From Schizochytrium sp. TIO01 (lineage: Eukaryota; Sar; Bigyra; Thraustochytrida; Thraustochytriidae): DNA of 64,000 nucleotides. A program made the position numbers and the translations under genes. Of the stretch, positions 1-9,281 are shown piece by piece. The notes beneath the pieces were generated by a model, which saw only the letters and a list, made by a program, of their open reading frames with translations, did not search any database and was not told the DNA's origin. The stretch spans positions 2,617,148 through 2,681,147 of the forward strand of contig SMSO01000014.1 in assembly GCA_004764695.1 (NCBI GenBank), given 5' to 3'. Positions within the stretch are counted from its first letter, which is position 1. The number at the start of each line of letters is the position of its first letter.

Positions 1-374
1 GCATCGCACCACTTCGGGTTTTGCAACTGAGCTACAAAAGCTACCAAGCACCAACATCAACTCTTCTCACCAAGTCCGAACCCAGTGTACCCCATGCCCC
101 TTTGCAGGATTGTTATCATATGAAGCCTCAGGAATTGCTGTTTTGGGCACATTACAATCTCATTTATAATTTAATAGTAGGACTTGATTTGGCCTGAGCG
201 TCACAGGGAGTAATAATGAAAGTAATCCCGGAACTTGCCCAAGCTCCAAAGAACTCGCCAGAAAACCCAACTGCGTTGACCACTAGACCCCGTTAGCGAG
301 CTCGAATAACCTTCATTCTCACATACGTGCATTATACTACGGACGAGCTATCACACGCTTCCACGGCAAGCAAG
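1..374. other. Left-edge non-coding sequence, upstream of the first gene
   Basis: I see no convincing coding sequence here. The last part is the presumed 5' leader and promoter of the small membrane protein that starts at 375. A tRNA-like string near position 1-45 does not fold into a complete tRNA. Confidence 0.4.
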
Positions 375-1110
375 ATGACGAGAGTCTCCAACTGCCGACG
401 CTCAAGACGATCATTCTTTGCAAGCGTAGTCTTCGCCGTTCTCGTGCTAGTTGGTCTGGAAAGGGTGCATGCTGTCGAAGATATGACAGCAGAAGTTAAG
501 CCCAAGTTCTCTGCGAGTTCTGATGCAAGCGCCCTCGAGTGGGCTCTTGCTGACTCAGGCGAAGAGGACAGAGAAAGTGGGGTGACTATCGTGCCAGAAA
601 CGAAAGAAAATGGAGTTCTGCAAGAAAATGGTAACTCGCAGTACTCCAACCTACTCCGCGCAAGCAATGGGCAAGGTGGTAGAGGCGAGGGATGTAGACG
701 ACAATACGTGTCCCTTTATCTATGATGAATATGTCTTTAAGCTTCCAGGCAATATCTACTGGCATTTCCGTCCATCAGATCATGGCTTTAGCCATGGTTA
801 CTATTGCTCTATTTCCTCTACCTCTGGCTTATCTAATTACTCCTATAATTTTGGAGGCTGTGAATGCCCACCCGCAAGATTTTGCTCGCAAGACTGGGGC
901 ACAGTAGATGTTAGCCTGAGTGTTTTTGGCAAGCTTGAGATGCAGGTTGGAAAATGTCAAATGTATAATTGGATTCTCATCATGCCCATTGTGATTTTCT
1001 TCTGCCTTGTATGCTGCTGCTTGCGATACTGTGGAAAGAAGTCTCCTCGTGCCCGAGAGGTCATCATTGTGCGCGCTGACCCACGCAGCGACTACGCTCG
1101 AATGACTTAA
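375..1110 (+). CDS. Small type I membrane protein, two-exon model (unknown function)
   Basis: Not recognised. The first reading frame, from ATG 375, opens with a basic N-terminus and a hydrophobic signal sequence (FFASVVFAVLVLVGL, ending near VHA). It then runs into acidic sequence. A second frame ending at 1110 carries a cysteine-containing ectodomain (CPF, GCECPPARFC), one transmembrane helix rich in Cys (ILIMPIVIFFCLVCCCLRYC) and a short basic tail. The frames join if an intron is removed. GTAACT at 631 with TAG at 681-682 gives exons 375-630 and 683-1110 and a 227-residue protein. An acceptor at 664 also keeps the frame. Both introns would be very short, so a sequence error is an alternative. 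The longer first frame begins at GTG 327, which I do not accept as a start. Presumed topology is extracellular or luminal N-terminus with a cytosolic tail. Confidence 0.5.
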
Positions 1111-1522
1111 ACTGATCTAATTCTTTGTGCGGCCCGCGTGCTACAAAACCAACCAGCATCTTTGTGATGCTCCCTCTCTCACTTGAGTCAGCCCAGGTCC
1201 CTTGTTGATATGCAAATGAGCCTTTCCAACTCTGCGTGGAGTCGTGCCTCAATATCATGCTTGTACAACAATAAGAAAGCAAGTAAGCGCACAAATTTAT
1301 CTTACCTCTTCTCAGCTGATAAAAATTTACATCTTATCTAGTGTTAAGACTGAAGGCTGCAAGACTCAGCCATAATAGACTTTCATGAAGAACTTATGTA
1401 AAGCCCGTCTAATAATGATACATGTTACGCAATGCAAGAGAGAATAAATTTAGAATATATATATATATATATATATCAAAGTTCTTTTTAGATGTTGGTA
1501 TTTCATTTTCTGCCAGATTAAT
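1111..1522. other. Convergent intergenic region with (AT)n microsatellite
   Basis: This is the space between the ends of two convergent genes, so it should hold both 3' UTRs. A pure AT dinucleotide run occupies about 1455-1476. I see no gene. Confidence 0.6.
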
Positions 1523-3196
1523 TTATGCAGCATCTCCAACACGGTTTGCGCATTGCTGAATGAAATCTAAAAAATTGTGAGCGCCGACGCGGGACTTCCA
1601 AGCTTCCTCATCATCTTCACTGTAGCGCAAGATTTGCAATACTGCTAGGAGAAAGTCGGAAAGAACAAGTCCAGATAATGGACTTGCCTTACGATTCAAA
1701 AAGGCTCTTTGTGCACTTGAGAAAACATCTTTACAACGATCCAAGCGATCCATGGGAGTAGTTCCCGAAACAATTTTGCTTTCCGAACCTTTCTCTTCTC
1801 CCTGATTGCCTGACCCGATCCATGCTTCCACAACGTCTGCTGGCAAAGCATCGTCACACCAAAGCATAAACTCTTGTAGCGACATGACTGCGGGAGTGCC
1901 ATGCACCTGGGACTGAATACATGCACTCTCAAACATTGCCTCGAAGTTACGTGCGGGTTCGCGTTCTTTTGCCCTGCGACTACGAAATGTACGTGTTACA
2001 GCTTGGCGCCACATGGGAGCCCGAATCGAATCAACTTTGTCTGCATTTTGAAGTGATTTTGCAGGCGATGTGATGCACTCGTCCAAAATGCGTTGTACTT
2101 CTGACAGCATTACAACTGAAGTTGTTGAGAACTGTGACGATGCCACACTTAACACCATACCAAGAACCTCGTAGCGCATTACCATTGCATTGATTGGATC
2201 AGCATCGCGGATTCCAGCTCGTAGTCTTCGTAGCATGTCATCAACTGCTTTTGGAGTTTCCTTAAGATCCACAAGACCACAATGATGAACGAGGTGCTTA
2301 CATTCATCCAAGGTTAAAGAAAAGGGATCGGCACGATGGCCTGTCCATGTGTAATAGTCGATGATATGACAGAGATCCTCAAAGGCATTAAGTACCGCGC
2401 TACGGGTGTCCTCCTCCTTTTCTTCGTCGAGTTCACCCGTGCGTGATTCTGAAAACCAAATCTTAAAGTCTTGGCATTTGCGAATATTCCGCCAGTCACG
2501 CTCAACCTCAAATGCAATCCGTTCAGGTCCATCAAACAACGTATGAATACCAGGTGGCAAAAATTTACCGCTCATACCATTGCGAGGGTCAAATTGGTCA
2601 TCTTCTTCTCTTTGTTTGCTTTCGTCATGAGCATGTTCATCAAGGCCAAGTTTTGCCCTCTGGCGTCGAGCATGCTGCTTCCCAGCATTTGAGGAGCAGA
2701 ACGCATTAGCTTGCCATTCTTGATATTCAGGTGCGCCGTCTTCACCAAGTTTCACTTGGAGAGACAACTCGACTTCAAACTCGGCCAAGCAACGTTCCTC
2801 GCCGTGGCGTTTCGGACCAAATGTGTTGATTGCATCGCTGATCGTCATTGTTGAGTCCACATTCTCACCACCGCAACGAACACCCACAGGCAAATAATTT
2901 CCCATGTCTAGAAGAGCATCCTCACGTTGTCTTTGTTTGCCGTGTGCTTGCACAAGGGATTCATAGCGTTGTGCAGCTACCAAGCTAAGCCATTTGATAG
3001 ACTGCCCCGCCTCACCTACTGCCACGATAAACGAGACGTTGCTCACACGCACTCTTACAGATACGCCGTATTCTACCTCTCCGCCCTTTTGTGCATGGTC
3101 ATGTGCACTGCGATAGGTATGAATGTTACCACCGCTGACTTTAGTCTCGTGATCATCAGACTTCCGCTCAGCAGCGCTCAAGTCTTCTCTAAACAT
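1523..3196 (-). CDS. Unrecognised 557-residue soluble protein
   Basis: I do not recognise this family. The start is ATG at 3196 (MFREDLSAAER). The open frame continues upstream only to a GTG before a stop. A pyrimidine-rich stretch ending in AG just upstream of the ATG could be a splice acceptor for an earlier exon. There is no signal peptide or membrane helix. The N-terminal part has a beta-rich segment (VRVRVSNVSFIVAVGEAG). The middle is acidic and charged (about residues 180-290). The C-terminal half is mostly helical, with stretches that resemble helix pairs of EF-hand-like domains (around SLTLDECKHLVHH and SLQEFMLWCDD) but without clear calcium-loop residues. It is convergent with the membrane-protein gene and lies downstream of the AGC kinase on the same strand. 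The long frame and normal composition make it a real gene; its function is unknown. Confidence 0.75.
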   Translation of the reverse strand: MFREDLSAAERKSDDHETKVSGGNIHTYRSAHDHAQKGGEVEYGVSVRVRVSNVSFIVAVGEAGQSIKWLSLVAAQRYESLVQAHGKQRQREDALLDMGNYLPVGVRCGGENVDSTMTISDAINTFGPKRHGEERCLAEFEVELSLQVKLGEDGAPEYQEWQANAFCSSNAGKQHARRQRAKLGLDEHAHDESKQREEDDQFDPRNGMSGKFLPPGIHTLFDGPERIAFEVERDWRNIRKCQDFKIWFSESRTGELDEEKEEDTRSAVLNAFEDLCHIIDYYTWTGHRADPFSLTLDECKHLVHHCGLVDLKETPKAVDDMLRRLRAGIRDADPINAMVMRYEVLGMVLSVASSQFSTTSVVMLSEVQRILDECITSPAKSLQNADKVDSIRAPMWRQAVTRTFRSRRAKEREPARNFEAMFESACIQSQVHGTPAVMSLQEFMLWCDDALPADVVEAWIGSGNQGEEKGSESKIVSGTTPMDRLDRCKDVFSSAQRAFLNRKASPLSGLVLSDFLLAVLQILRYSEDDEEAWKSRVGAHNFLDFIQQCANRVGDAA

Positions 3197-3812
3197 GATC
3201 TGCTTTCCAGTTGATGAAAAAGAGAGTGTCACTCAGTAATCAATGTCTGCAATGTCTCACCTCCTTTCAACGTTTCTTGATGGAGTACACGACCTCAACC
3301 AATGTCACTGTACCTTACTTGAGACGTCGTTGAATGGATTTTAGTGACACTCGGCAGCAGATGTCGCTTCGTACAGATGATAGGCACCATTATATATTGA
3401 ACATGATCTCTTTAAAACAGCAGAGAGCTAGCACTATATTCAGTATAAATAGGGTTGATTAAAACCAAAAGAATCATTTTTTGGATTCTAATTTAGCAAG
3501 AGAAGTCAGTCATATTTGTTGACGAGGTACATTTCAACGGCCACTTTTTTCCTTTTTTTTAATAACTATTTTTTAACTTTAAAATAACCGTGTTCCTCAA
3601 AACTTAAAAGATCTCAAATTTATTACTGAATTAAGACAAAACGGTGTGCACCAACAAGTCATATTAATTGTACCATGTGAAAGGAATGAGCCCAAAGCTC
3701 ACCAACACTTTGTTAAATTCGTCATAAAGAGGCAACAAAGAGAGAAAAAATGGCTACCAAGGGTAGATCTCAAGGAAATAATTACGTTTTTGTACAAGGC
3801 ATGAGCAAAAAA
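3197..3812. other. Intergenic: promoter of the 557-residue gene and 3' UTR of the AGC kinase
   Basis: AT-rich, with homopolymer T and A runs. Both flanking genes are on the minus strand, so the left part should be promoter of the gene ending at 1523 and the right part the kinase 3' UTR. No coding sequence seen. Confidence 0.5.
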
Positions 3813-6800
3813 TTATTTATTCGAAAGCTTATATTCAAGCTCATCCTCATAAAGACCGGAGTTTTCCTCAGACTCCTCAGCCTCGGCAGCAGCGGCGATG
3901 TTGAGCTTCTGGAGATTAGAAACCTGACTAAAAGCAAAGTTAATTTCTGGGAACGGAGTTGGGGGGGGGGATTTAGCATCATCCTGATTTATGCAATCAT
4001 TTTCGTCCTCTTCATCATCAGAAAGCTCTCGGTCATACTCATCATCATCCATGACAAGACTCTGACCTTCCCCACTAATGTAGTCGTTATCTTCCGCACT
4101 TGGATTGAAGCCACGTGAAGATTTTTTTTCAAACTCACTCGTGAAGCCTGTTCCACTATGATACGAGTTGTTTGGGCTTGCTTTGGTGCTAGTATAGCCT
4201 GTATAGCTCATGGTATCATGTTCATTTCCAACAGTGTTGGTGCTCCCATAATTGTTATTACTCTTGATACTAACAGCCCCAATATTGCTGTAAACACTAT
4301 TGTTACTCATGCTACTGCTGCCATGGTGACTTGCACGACCGTCCTCTGCGCGGGATGAATTCGGTTGAACACATTCCTCCGCCACATCTGCGTTATTTGC
4401 AAAATATTTGGTGTCAACTTCAGAATCCAGGCGAGGGATAAATGGTACAGTATCTTCTTCGCCTTCGAAATTACCAGATTCTAGCATAGTCCACTTAATG
4501 CCTTCAAAGAAAGGGTGACCCTGAATCTCAGCAGCGCCTTCGTTTCCAAGCCGTTTGTTGGCATTTGTTTGCAACAGGCCATCAAGAAGATCCCACGCCA
4601 GGTCTGATGCAGTGACAGGGGCCCGGGCTTCCTCGGGTGGCAATTTACCAGAGAGAATATTGTTGAAAATGCGTTGGGGCGTCTCATCATTGAAGGGAGG
4701 CATTCCAAACAGCATTTCATATATGATAATACCGAGCGACCACCAGTCACAAGCAAAGCCATGACCGGTTCCAAGAAGGATCTCAGGTGCCATATAGTCA
4801 GGTGTGCCTACTTGGCTACGCATAAGACGGCGTCGTTCAGCATGCGCTGAAGGAGAAGACGATCGATGGGTTTTACCAAATTGCATTCTTGTTAATGCCC
4901 GACGGCGACCTTGAGAAGAAGAACTACCATAGTTCTCTTGGTCAATAACAGAGTCAGAGTGGTACCCAGAAGAAGATGCGGAGCTAGGAGGTAATAAGTC
5001 CTTGCCTGTCGATGCATCAAGCCCCTGAACAATACCAATATGAGAAAGTCCAAAGTCCGTCAACTTAATATGTCCGTCGCGTCCAATCAAAATATTGTCC
5101 GGTTTCAGGTCACGATGACATACATTAAGCTGTTCATGCAAATATTTGAGAGCTACCACAATTTCTGATGCATACCACCGAACAGCTCCCTCAGGGATGA
5201 CCCCATATGTATTAAGTAATGAAAGGATATCGCCTCCCTGGACAAACTCCATGGCCAGGAACAGCCTTGTGCGGGTCTCAAACGAAAAATAAAGCTTTAC
5301 CACGAATGGGCAATCTGCTGCACGGGCCATAACGTTACGCTCGGCAACAATCCGAGCAGCAAGGTTTTTCCGCATGACTTCTGCTTTATCCATGACTTTC
5401 ACAGCATAAACATCACCGGTACGACGCTTCACGGCAAGAAAAACCCGACCAACAGAACCGCGCGAAATTACTTTTGTGAAGTCAAATTCTTTGGGTGATG
5501 GATTGGGGGGTCGCTTCGTTACACTTGAATTACGGCGGTGTGAGGTATTTGATGATTGCGCAATTGCAAGATCAAGGGCCTCAACAGTGAGGGCCTTGAG
5601 GCTGCTATAGGCTGGTGATTTTCCGAGGCTGTCCAATACATTTGCCAAAGACTCTTGTGCTTGACCAAGAATCTGCCTTCGTGAATGGGGAGACAGGCCA
5701 TTATCCTCACCCGCTCGAGCCTCAACAATATAATTAATACCAGCAGCAATTTGATCGATAATTGCCGCATATTCCTCAAAGGAAATTACTTCAATCTCTT
5801 CAGGAGCACGAGTTCTAGTGCGGGCGCGCTTGAGCGATGCAAGGAGACTTTCTAGTCGACACTCTTTATAAATGTCCTTGTATGACTCCAGGCAATTTTT
5901 AAAATGAATTGCGGCCAAACTCCGCGGGATCACCTCTTCACAAATGCGGCAACGAACACCTTTCAGCCTGACAGTCGAAGAAGGACCTGTTATAGAGACA
6001 ATACTTCCCGAGCTATCGATTGTTGCAGTATTATTGCTTGCTATTGCACTAACAGGAGCGGATGCAATAGCCCCGCTTGTGGCATGGCGTAAGGAGCTTT
6101 GCTGTGCAGGTAGTGAAAGAGTCGCGGTGGTTGACGTAATTGATCGACTTGGCCGGCTTCTTGGCGGGATTGAGCGACCCGGGGTCAGACTTCCAACAGT
6201 ATCAGCTGCAGGGCACTGCATACGTTGCTTAGATTCAATTTTTGTTTGCAGATGTGAGAGACGATCATTAAAGCCAGCAAGTTCACGCTCAAAGTACTCT
6301 GAAGGGTCATCAAGAGTCTCTGTATCCGAGGCTCCATGAAAAGTACTATGGGGGGAGTCTGGTGTGGCCGAGCATGGCGCTGGAGGAGTGAAAAGATCAA
6401 AATCACAGCTGCTACTACATAAGTTTCGCATAGCTAGGTGTTCAGAATGTTTTTGGTCCTCGTCGGTGAGTAGATCGATAGCCAGGGCACGACGTGTGTA
6501 AGGGGCAACTGCAAAAAGAAAGATTGCACAGCATCTGCTTTCGTAGAACTTGAGTTGCAAAATCTCTTCCACAATCTCCACTAGTTTTGTATGATGTTCA
6601 TGATCAGATTCAAGGACGCTTGCATTTAGAAACCGCTGGGCTAAATCTTCTATACGTTCGCGAGCATACAGAATTTCGGGGTCAGCGGTAGGCTTTGAAT
6701 CATATACCTTAGCAATTTCCTCTAGTGCAAGTTGGAGACTATTATCAGCCCTCAATTTGGCACGTGACCTTGCTTCATGGAGCACACGAACATCGTGAAG

Positions 6801-7373
6801 CATGTGTCGAAGGTCTTCGGGATCGCCAGTAACAAAGAGACGATCGCTACGACGTGGAAGTCTCTTGCTGCTCAGTACCTTTTTGGAGCTTTGCGCAGCC
6901 CCTCTTAAAAGTGCTCGGCCTGCTGGTGAGAGTTCGACCTGTGCAGCGCTCCCGGGAGACCCAAAGAGTGACGATCTTCGTCGACGCAAAGATGACGATT
7001 CTGGAGACCCGAACCATGAGGATTTATCTGACAAACAAGGGGAGTCTAGCGTTCCTGGAGCAAGCATTGGTGCAATCCCGCGGACTCGGAGCTGCTGATG
7101 TGCTTGAGCATGTACGTGATTTTGAGTTTGAGATGCTGGCGTTTGAATATGCGTTTGCAGTTGAGATGGTAGCGGTAGTTGTGATTCTTGTTGCAGTTGC
7201 TGTTCCTGCTGCCGTTGCACGTGTAGTCGGAGTTGTTCCTGCAATATATGCCCTTGGAGACTCTCATCTTGCTGCGGCGACTTGAGTGTTGTAAGCGCCT
7301 CTGGTATTGCATCTTCGTCGTTTCCCACTTCCAAGTAGTCTTCAGCAATGTTCATGGTCCCTAGAGACTCCAT
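3813..7373 (-). CDS. AGC-family Ser/Thr kinase of the MAST/IRE/Greatwall-Rim15 group
   Basis: Intronless, 1186 residues from ATG 7373 (MESLGTMN). The longer frame starts at TTG 7403 and has no ATG above it before a stop. Order of parts: a Gln-rich N-terminus; a Ser/Arg-rich region; a small zinc-finger-like motif (CRICEEVIPRSLAAIHFKNC, about residues 475-495) of the type seen in plant IRE kinases; then the kinase domain from about 625. Seen: the glycine loop (SRGSVGRVF), the ATP lysine K659 in AVKVMDK, HRDLKPDN with catalytic D755, DFG with D773, and then an insert of about 80 residues before GTPDYMAPE. That insert between DFG and APE is the hallmark of MAST, Greatwall and Rim15 kinases. An AGC C-terminal extension and a long acidic, Asn/Ser-rich tail follow. 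Family members control cell-cycle entry, nutrient response or polarity; which of these applies here is unknown. Confidence 0.9.
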   Translation of the reverse strand: MESLGTMNIAEDYLEVGNDEDAIPEALTTLKSPQQDESLQGHILQEQLRLHVQRQQEQQLQQESQLPLPSQLQTHIQTPASQTQNHVHAQAHQQLRVRGIAPMLAPGTLDSPCLSDKSSWFGSPESSSLRRRRSSLFGSPGSAAQVELSPAGRALLRGAAQSSKKVLSSKRLPRRSDRLFVTGDPEDLRHMLHDVRVLHEARSRAKLRADNSLQLALEEIAKVYDSKPTADPEILYARERIEDLAQRFLNASVLESDHEHHTKLVEIVEEILQLKFYESRCCAIFLFAVAPYTRRALAIDLLTDEDQKHSEHLAMRNLCSSSCDFDLFTPPAPCSATPDSPHSTFHGASDTETLDDPSEYFERELAGFNDRLSHLQTKIESKQRMQCPAADTVGSLTPGRSIPPRSRPSRSITSTTATLSLPAQQSSLRHATSGAIASAPVSAIASNNTATIDSSGSIVSITGPSSTVRLKGVRCRICEEVIPRSLAAIHFKNCLESYKDIYKECRLESLLASLKRARTRTRAPEEIEVISFEEYAAIIDQIAAGINYIVEARAGEDNGLSPHSRRQILGQAQESLANVLDSLGKSPAYSSLKALTVEALDLAIAQSSNTSHRRNSSVTKRPPNPSPKEFDFTKVISRGSVGRVFLAVKRRTGDVYAVKVMDKAEVMRKNLAARIVAERNVMARAADCPFVVKLYFSFETRTRLFLAMEFVQGGDILSLLNTYGVIPEGAVRWYASEIVVALKYLHEQLNVCHRDLKPDNILIGRDGHIKLTDFGLSHIGIVQGLDASTGKDLLPPSSASSSGYHSDSVIDQENYGSSSSQGRRRALTRMQFGKTHRSSSPSAHAERRRLMRSQVGTPDYMAPEILLGTGHGFACDWWSLGIIIYEMLFGMPPFNDETPQRIFNNILSGKLPPEEARAPVTASDLAWDLLDGLLQTNANKRLGNEGAAEIQGHPFFEGIKWTMLESGNFEGEEDTVPFIPRLDSEVDTKYFANNADVAEECVQPNSSRAEDGRASHHGSSSMSNNSVYSNIGAVSIKSNNNYGSTNTVGNEHDTMSYTGYTSTKASPNNSYHSGTGFTSEFEKKSSRGFNPSAEDNDYISGEGQSLVMDDDEYDRELSDDEEDENDCINQDDAKSPPPTPFPEINFAFSQVSNLQKLNIAAAAEAEESEENSGLYEDELEYKLSNK

Positions 7374-8342
7374 TTCCTTGAATTCTAGCGCTTCCCAGTT
7401 CAAGCAAAGCTGTAGGTTATTCTCAGAGATCTCTAAGTACTTTCAGGCTCAACAATTAATATATTAGAGCTCAACGTCGCAGCGTTGTCAAGGGGGTCTT
7501 CTCTTCAACAAAGTATTAAAAATCACACTAGAAACCACCTCCTAAAGGAAAGAAGAGCGAAACCACCAAGTTGAATTGTTTGATCGAACGAACCTCACGC
7601 AATCAAGAGCACACGGTAAGACTCCGTTTATTGCCGCAGCCGCACTCAGCTCCTTCTCTTGAGTTATAGAGCGCCACAACAAGCGAGTAGCAAGCGAAGC
7701 TTGCCGTTGACGGTGGTACGCGATGCTGAGCGTGATATCGGACCCGTGGACGAATGAACAAAACCAACTGACACAGCGGCTGTTTTGACAGTAGAACCAG
7801 GGCGCGGGCCAGCAGCGGCGCGTCGCCTGGAAGAGCAGCCCTGCTCAAAAGGGCTCTGCCCTGTGGCCTGAAGCAGAGAGTCTGAGTCTCCAAGTATTAT
7901 ATACTGCTTGTTTGCTACATACAGACTATTTTAGTGCTTGTAGCTGTCATAATAAAACGCACCCTTTCACGCGCCGTCTTTGTCTCGAAAACAACTCTTC
8001 GAGCAGTCGTCGCGAGAGGTTGAGGGATCTACCGCAGCCTATTATAGACCGCCAAAGCCGGAGCGTCGATGTTAGCTGAAGCCCCAGCTTTGGCTCTTTG
8101 GGGTCGTCGTTGTTGAAGCAAAAACTACGGAAATTGATGAAAAGTCGAACGAACGAATGAGTGAAAAGAAAACAAACAGAACTGGGCTCGCAACGATCAC
8201 TTTGGAATCGAAGTGGTCTTTGGAGGGACTAGCGAGGTAACGTGAGCTGCTGAGCTGCTGGATACGTCTGTAGTTAGCAGGGGGGCGTACTTGTAGAAAG
8301 GCACTCTAAAAGTGAAAGAAAGAGCTGACTGAGGAGGGGCTC
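7374..8342. promoter_or_regulatory. Divergent promoter region between AGC kinase and PSTK
   Basis: About 970 bases separate the start codons of two divergently transcribed genes, so both promoters and 5' leaders must lie here. I see no supported gene. A 96-codon minus-strand frame starts at TTG and is not supported. No individual promoter element could be assigned. Confidence 0.5.
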
Positions 8343-9281
8343 ATGAGTGGCACTAGTGGGGATCCTGTAAAGGACGGGATGCAAAGCAGCTATCAGCGCT
8401 ATGACGCATCCGTGATAGGAGTGCTCGTGGGAGTGCCCGGCGCGGGAAAATCTGAGCTATGCAGGAAACTTCAAATCTCTGGAGATCAGAATGAAGTCTC
8501 AGTGAGAGTCGTGGAATTTGATGCGCTCGAAGACGCTGAGAAAGGGGATTTCGGAAGAGAAACGGCAAAATTTGAAGCCCAAATGTGGCATGTGGCACGC
8601 CAAGAGGGCATCCGGCGCGTAGAAGGTGCACTACAAGATGCAAAGGATTCGAAAAGGAAAGTATTGGTCTTGGTAGACGATAATATGTACTACCAGAGCA
8701 TGCGAGTTCCGTTCAGGCAACTTGCTCAAAAGTTTGGCGCAGGGTATTTGGAAATATTAGTTGACTGTAACCTCCAAGTAGCACTGGAACGTAATAAATC
8801 CAGAGATCCCTTCCACCGGCGTGTGCCAGATAGTGTAATAGAACGCATGGCTACTTTGATGGAACCACCCACACCCCAACGACGATTTGTACGGATTAAC
8901 ACGTCAGACTCAAGCTTAAGTTCAAGCAAGACTGCAGCCAACTCCGTTAAAACCATCTTGCGAGTGGTGCAAGATGCCAGCTTGAATCCAGAAATTAACA
9001 AGGAGCTATTACGCGAGCAAAAGGCTGCGGCTTCGCGAGAAGACAGTGCAAGCAACGAACGCCATCAAAAAGAAATCCAGTTGCGAAGAGTAGTCAGTGA
9101 GTTCATACAGAAAGCTCCCAATGAGCTACGGCGTGAAGCTGCGCAGCTGGCAGCCAAAATAAAGTCCTTGCGTGGTGAGAGTGTCCTTTCTTCTGAGATG
9201 CCTCTTGAGGATTTTCGCAGGCAATTAGACGAAAACTTTTCTTCATTTTATACACCTGAAGCTTTGTCGTCTTCCCCGTGA
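8343..9281 (+). CDS. PSTK: L-seryl-tRNA(Sec) kinase (phosphoseryl-tRNA kinase)
   Basis: 312 residues, intronless, start ATG 8343. The enzyme phosphorylates Ser-tRNA(Sec) to O-phosphoseryl-tRNA(Sec), the substrate that SepSecS converts to selenocysteinyl-tRNA. It is the archaeal/eukaryotic route to selenoproteins. Seen: a P-loop GVPGAGKS at residues 30-37 near the N-terminus, the family signature VDDNMYYQSMR near residue 112, and the following CNLQVALERN and PFHRRVP segment typical of the lid region. The C-terminal third is helical and charged, and less conserved. Length is in the normal range for the family. It diverges from the AGC kinase gene. The gene implies that the organism makes selenoproteins; no tRNA-Sec is visible in the window. 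Confidence 0.88.
   Translation: MSGTSGDPVKDGMQSSYQRYDASVIGVLVGVPGAGKSELCRKLQISGDQNEVSVRVVEFDALEDAEKGDFGRETAKFEAQMWHVARQEGIRRVEGALQDAKDSKRKVLVLVDDNMYYQSMRVPFRQLAQKFGAGYLEILVDCNLQVALERNKSRDPFHRRVPDSVIERMATLMEPPTPQRRFVRINTSDSSLSSSKTAANSVKTILRVVQDASLNPEINKELLREQKAAASREDSASNERHQKEIQLRRVVSEFIQKAPNELRREAAQLAAKIKSLRGESVLSSEMPLEDFRRQLDENFSSFYTPEALSSSP

Noticed and set aside
1-45. tRNA-like string (GAGCTAC / TTTGCAACTGAGCTAC)
   Set aside because: The D-stem partner and the T-arm are missing and no complete cloverleaf can be formed within the window.
7374-7403. Upstream TTG start for the AGC kinase
   Set aside because: Non-ATG start. No in-frame ATG before a stop, so the start is set at 7373.
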